Shown here: piece after piece, positions 60,768 through 64,000 of the stretch
Numbering within the stretch: position 1 is the stretch's first letter
Layout: every line of letters begins with the position of its first letter
NCBI GenBank assembly: GCA_046331625.1
Contig: JAXLQL010000003.1
Coordinates: 62,001 to 126,000 of the forward strand
Reading direction: 5' to 3'
Origin: JAXLQL01 sp046331625
GTDB taxonomy: Bacteria; Acidobacteriota; Terriglobia; Bryobacterales; Bryobacteraceae
DNA: 64,000 nucleotides
The notes under the pieces: generated by a model
Databases searched by the model: none
What the model saw: the letters and a program-made list of their open reading frames with translations, nothing else
Told to the model about the DNA's origin: nothing
Translations under genes and position numbers: made by a program

Positions 60768-62297
60768 ATGCGGTTCGCAATCTTCTTTTTCTTCGCGTGC
60801 TCGGCCCTGGCGCAGCGCCCGCGCATCGCCATCGCCGGCTTCATGCACGAATCGAATTCATTCAATCCGGCCAAGACTACGCTCGCCGACTACGGGATCG
60901 AAGAACCAAAGCCGGGCGACGGTACTGTCGAACGCTGGTCGCGTGGGAGCACCGAGCTATCCGGCTTCTTGCAGGGCGCTCGCGAGGCAGGGTTGGATAC
61001 CGTTCCGACTCTGTTTGCGAACGCGACCCCGAAGGGTCCGCTGACGGGCGAGTGCTACGAGACTATCTTCGGGCGAATGCTCGCGCGCTTGAAGTCCGCG
61101 GGTAAGCTCGATGGACTGCTGCTGGCGCTTCACGGCGCGATGGTGGTGGAGACGTATCCACATGGCGATGAGGAAACCGTGCGCCGGCTGCGCGCGCATT
61201 TCGGGCCCGGCTTCCCGATCATCGTCACCCATGACTACCACGCCAACGTTTCACCCGAGATCGTGAAGCTCTCGACGGTGCTGATCACCTACAAGCAGAA
61301 TCCGCATCTCGACACGAAGGATCGCGGAATGCAGGCCGTGCGGCTGATGGGCCGTGTGGTGCGCGGCGAGATCAAGCCGGTGCAAGCTGTGGCGAATCCG
61401 CCGATGATCTTCAACATCATCTTCCAGAACACCTACGCACCTCCGTACAAGGCCGTCACTGACGCGACCGTGGAACTCGAGAAGAACCCGAAGGTGCTGG
61501 CGGCGAGCGCTCCGGGCGGATATCAGTATGGAGACGTTCCGTGGGTAGGTCCAGCGGTGGTCGTGGCTACAGACAATGATCCGGAGCTCGCTAAACGCGA
61601 AGCGCAGCGCATCGCCGACTTGCAATGGTCGCTTCGGGATCGCATCAAGCTGCAGTTGCCCGATGCGGCGGAGGCGGTCCGGCGGGCGCGGGCGGCGACG
61701 AAGTTTCCAGTGGCGCTGTTCGACACGGGCGACAACATCGGCGGCGGATCGGCGGGCGATTCCACGTTCTTGTTGGAGGAGTTGATCGAGCAGAAGGCCG
61801 AAGGGTGGGTAGTGGTGATCGCCGACGGAGCGGCGCTCGATGCGGCGGTGAAAGCCGGGATCGGCGGCAAGTTCGACATGGCGGTGGGCGGCAAGACCGA
61901 CAACATGCACGGCAAGCCGGTGCGCGCGAAGGGAGTGGTGAAATCGCTGCACGATGGCAAGTATGTGGAGACGGCGATCCGGCACGGAGGCGGCCGGTAC
62001 CACGACAACGGGCTGTGCGCGGTGATCGAGGTAGAGGGCTCGACGCGAGACATGCCGAACCTGTTGGTGCTGACGCGGAGGCGCACGAGCCCGAACAGTC
62101 TGCACCAGTTGATCAGCTTGGGAATTTATCCCGAGCGGATGAAGATCCTGACGGCGAAGGGGACGATCGCGCCGCGTGCGGCCTACGAGCCAGTGGCAGC
62201 CGAGATCGTGCCGGTGGACACGCCCGGAGCCACGGCGGTGAATCCGGCGCGGTTCCAGTTCAAGCGCGCGCGGCCAGGACTGTTCGGGATCCGCTGA
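60768..62297 (+). CDS. M81-family metallopeptidase (MlrC, microcystin-degradation type), exported
   Basis: This 509-residue protein starts at ATG 60768 and opens with a signal peptide (RFAIFFFFACSALAQ). Residues 19-300 form the MlrC N-terminal domain: IAIAGFMHESNSFNP, LALHGAMVVETYPHGDEE and IIVTHDYHANVSPE, with the histidines and aspartates expected to bind zinc. The C-terminal MlrC domain starts near 310 (PVALFDTGDNIGGGSAGDST) and ends TSPNSLHQLISLGIYPERM. The founding member opens linear microcystin peptides, but most homologues have other, unknown substrates. It lies 16 bp before an SDR gene and may share its message. Confidence 0.92.
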   Translation: MRFAIFFFFACSALAQRPRIAIAGFMHESNSFNPAKTTLADYGIEEPKPGDGTVERWSRGSTELSGFLQGAREAGLDTVPTLFANATPKGPLTGECYETIFGRMLARLKSAGKLDGLLLALHGAMVVETYPHGDEETVRRLRAHFGPGFPIIVTHDYHANVSPEIVKLSTVLITYKQNPHLDTKDRGMQAVRLMGRVVRGEIKPVQAVANPPMIFNIIFQNTYAPPYKAVTDATVELEKNPKVLAASAPGGYQYGDVPWVGPAVVVATDNDPELAKREAQRIADLQWSLRDRIKLQLPDAAEAVRRARAATKFPVALFDTGDNIGGGSAGDSTFLLEELIEQKAEGWVVVIADGAALDAAVKAGIGGKFDMAVGGKTDNMHGKPVRAKGVVKSLHDGKYVETAIRHGGGRYHDNGLCAVIEVEGSTRDMPNLLVLTRRRTSPNSLHQLISLGIYPERMKILTAKGTIAPRAAYEPVAAEIVPVDTPGATAVNPARFQFKRARPGLFGIR

Positions 62298-62313
62298 GAT
62301 AATCTAGAAGGTC

Positions 62314-63057
62314 ATGCCTTTTCGTCTGGACAACAAGGTGGCGCTGGTGACCGGCGGCGCCAGCGGAATCGGAGAAGCTACGTGCCGGGTGTTTGCCGAA
62401 GCGGGAGCGCAGGTGATCGTGTGCGATGTGAACGCCGAGAAAGCGCAGGCCGTTGCGGGGCAGCTTCCTGGCGGGCGAGCGGGCGTTTGCGACATCGCCG
62501 ATGAAGGCTCGGTGGCGAAGTTGTTCGCTTCGATCCCGAGGCTCGACGTGCTGGTGAACAACGCCGGCATCGGGCTGGTGGGGAGCATCGAAGAGACGGC
62601 GCTCGAGGACTTCGAGCGGTTGATGCGAGTGAACGTGAGCGGCGTGTTTCTGATGACGAAGGCGGCCATGCCGTTGCTGCTCGCGACGCACGGGAACATC
62701 GTCAATATCGGGTCAGTGGGCGGGCTGGTGGGCGTGAAGCGGCGCTACGCCTACTGCGCGACCAAGGGCGCGGTGGTGATGATGACGCGGCAGTTGGCGC
62801 TCGACTATCCGACGCAGATCCGGGTGAATTGCATTTGTCCCGGGACCGTGGACTCGCCGTTCGTGGAAGCGTACCTCGAGAAGTATCACAAGCATGAGAA
62901 AGAGAAGGTCCGGGGAGAGCTGAATCAGCGGCAGCCGATCGGGAGGTTGGGGAAGCCAGTGGAGATCGCGCATATGGCGTTGTATTTGGCGTCAGACGAA
63001 GCGGCGTTCGTGAATGGGAGCGTGCAGACGATCGATGGGGGATGGACGGCGGCTTGA
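62314..63057 (+). CDS. SDR-family oxidoreductase
   Basis: This 247-residue classical short-chain dehydrogenase has the NAD(P)-binding motif TGGASGIGEA at residues 14-23 and an Asp at the end of strand 2 (VIVCDVNAE), which favours NAD. VLVNNAGIGL follows at about 85. The catalytic set is serine in IVNIGSVGG, then Y147 and K151 in YCATK. ICPGTVDSPF and VNGSVQTIDGGWTAA complete the Rossmann fold. It is 16 bp downstream of the M81 gene, so likely cotranscribed. The substrate is unknown. Confidence 0.94.
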   Translation: MPFRLDNKVALVTGGASGIGEATCRVFAEAGAQVIVCDVNAEKAQAVAGQLPGGRAGVCDIADEGSVAKLFASIPRLDVLVNNAGIGLVGSIEETALEDFERLMRVNVSGVFLMTKAAMPLLLATHGNIVNIGSVGGLVGVKRRYAYCATKGAVVMMTRQLALDYPTQIRVNCICPGTVDSPFVEAYLEKYHKHEKEKVRGELNQRQPIGRLGKPVEIAHMALYLASDEAAFVNGSVQTIDGGWTAA

Positions 63058-63129
63058 GCGGTCGACTGGATGTCCATGCTGAGCCGAGCATGAACGCCTC
63101 GTGAACCAACTTCTGGCACCAGAGATAAG

Positions 63130-63615
63130 ATGTTCATGGTGCTTCGAACTCGATCCAGTGACCGCGCCCGAGCATTCATCGCGCTTGCCTTATGCTCGGG
63201 GCAGATGTGCGCTTGCGCGAGCACAATCACCCGGCACTCCGTCAGGTCTCCGGACAAGCACGCGGAGATCCTCGTAGGAGACTGGTATTCCGGCCTGACC
63301 GCGATCGACGGAAGGCTTTCGGTGTCGATCCGAGATCAGCGCGGACTCACACCCCTCTACCGGGGCAAGGGCGATTGGTCGACGCGCAGAGCGGAAGTTT
63401 TCTGGACCTCCGGCTCCGAACGCGCGCTCGTGCTCGTCTGCAGTCGATACTCGCCGGCGGTCGCCTTGCAGGTGGATGCAATCACGGGGAGTGCGGAAGA
63501 GACAACGGATCGGGAACTGGTCCGGCGCGAGTGGACTCGCCGTTACGAGCCGCCTCCAACCGATTGCGAAGGCGCTCGCGAGGTGCTGTCATGGGTGTGC
63601 TGCGAACAGCGATGA
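63130..63615 (+). CDS. Small exported protein of unknown function
   Basis: This 161-residue protein has an N-terminal hydrophobic stretch (AFIALALCSGQMCACAST), probably a signal peptide and possibly a lipoprotein signal, though the lipobox is not canonical. The mature part (ILVGDWYSGLTAIDGRLSVS, SERALVLVCSRYSPAVALQV) looks like a small beta-rich domain. It ends with a cysteine pair. I do not recognise a family. Its stop overlaps the start of the next gene (ATGA). Confidence 0.7.
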   Translation: MFMVLRTRSSDRARAFIALALCSGQMCACASTITRHSVRSPDKHAEILVGDWYSGLTAIDGRLSVSIRDQRGLTPLYRGKGDWSTRRAEVFWTSGSERALVLVCSRYSPAVALQVDAITGSAEETTDRELVRREWTRRYEPPPTDCEGAREVLSWVCCEQR

Positions 63616-64000
63616 GCCGCCGGATCCGTCGCTTCGGCGTGAGTTGCCCCCTCGTGGCTTCCTTCCTGGCCTGTGACCCCTTCCACCATACGTCGGCGCC
63701 GGCCGATTCCATGGCCTTTTACTGTACGATCCAGATCTCACGCGAAGAGGCGCGATTCTTCGCCGAGCACAGGCGTTACGCGAATTGGGAAGAACTCGCG
63801 GCGTTCGGGAAACCAACGGCGGTTGGGCGCAACCCTTTGCGTGAGTGTGATCCATCGGGGCACATCATTCGGATCGTGGCGGAGGGCGATCAACTTCGAG
63901 TCTGGCTCGATCCGAACAAAGAACGAAACAGCCTCAGCAGATGGCACTACTTCGTCGACCAAAGCGCCGTGGTGCGTCGCGATCTGAGCGGTCCCGCCGG
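63612..64000 (+). CDS. Putative lipoprotein of unknown function (partial, C-terminus beyond window)
   Basis: The frame opens at ATG 63612 inside the previous stop (ATGA overlap) and continues through the right edge. The N-terminus (FGVSCPLVASFLACDPF) has basic residues, a hydrophobic core and a cysteine after LA, so a lipoprotein signal is plausible. The mature portion includes ISREEARFFAEHRRYANWEE, IRIVAEGDQLRVWLDPNKE and WHYFVDQSAVVR. Its coupling to the upstream small exported protein suggests that the two work together. No family is recognised. Confidence 0.7.
   Translation, partial: MSRRIRRFGVSCPLVASFLACDPFHHTSAPADSMAFYCTIQISREEARFFAEHRRYANWEELAAFGKPTAVGRNPLRECDPSGHIIRIVAEGDQLRVWLDPNKERNSLSRWHYFVDQSAVVRRDLSGPA

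Noticed and set aside
1..64000. CRISPR arrays or rRNA genes
   Set aside because: No regularly spaced short repeats with spacers and no rRNA-like sequence were seen. The periodic 11-bp elements are too short and are confined to promoters.

Overview
The window is G+C-rich bacterial DNA that looks like Acidobacteriota, most likely the Solibacter/Bryobacter lineage. The reasons are a large expansion of Oar-like TonB-dependent receptors (seven intact genes, one classical TonB receptor and one remnant), a duplicated orphan MacB/FtsX permease of the acidobacterial ADOP type, and many secreted proteins with Tat or Sec signals. This assignment is made from protein character only; no rRNA is present.

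Left part (1-43.4 kb). A minus-strand run carries a TonB receptor, a secreted beta-helix-like protein and the N-terminus of a PhoB-like response regulator cut by the window edge. Three Oar-like receptors follow in tandem (4973-14625), then a DinB-like protein divergent from a LysR regulator, then a PHP-PHP-glycosyltransferase operon facing an OlsB-like N-acyltransferase. Next comes a phosphate/sulfate-ester cluster: PhoD-type phosphatase, two Oar receptors, an arylsulfatase, a PhoA-family phosphatase and a small secreted protein. Two more minus-strand Oar genes flank an AAA-PD(D/E)XK ATPase, and a secreted aspartyl protease closes the block. The main regulatory observation is that the upstream regions of the PHP operon, the OlsB-like gene, PhoD, PhoA and the Oar genes carry 5-base cores of the GTCAC/TTCAC/GAAAC type repeated every 11 bp. 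A -10-like hexamer starts 15 nt after the first base of the last core. This is the geometry of a Pho box promoter. With the PhoB-like regulator, the phosphatases and the lipid-remodelling genes, it suggests that much of the first 42 kb is one phosphate-starvation regulon.

Middle part (43.4-49 kb). A 291-bp direct repeat (one mismatch) occurs at 43984-44274 and 47954-48244. Each copy begins with the 3' part of a tRNA-Gly gene, starting in the anticodon loop. Between the copies lies a compact minus-strand module: excisionase-type HTH protein, PIN-domain protein and TOTE-type primase-helicase. The layout is that of tRNA-targeted mobile cargo units in tandem, with no recombinase gene visible. The primase-helicase has two in-frame TGA codons near its N-terminus and a G10 tract that sets the frame of its C-terminus.

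Right part (49-64 kb). Ordinary chromosomal genes: ADOP permease, an Oar N-terminal remnant, a GH127 glycosidase, thiolase plus an OB-fold partner, an FMN alpha-hydroxy-acid oxidase, an unrecognised TIM-barrel-like protein, an unrecognised secreted protein, a nucleotidyltransferase, an M81 (MlrC-type) peptidase, an SDR oxidoreductase, and two small exported proteins at the right edge.
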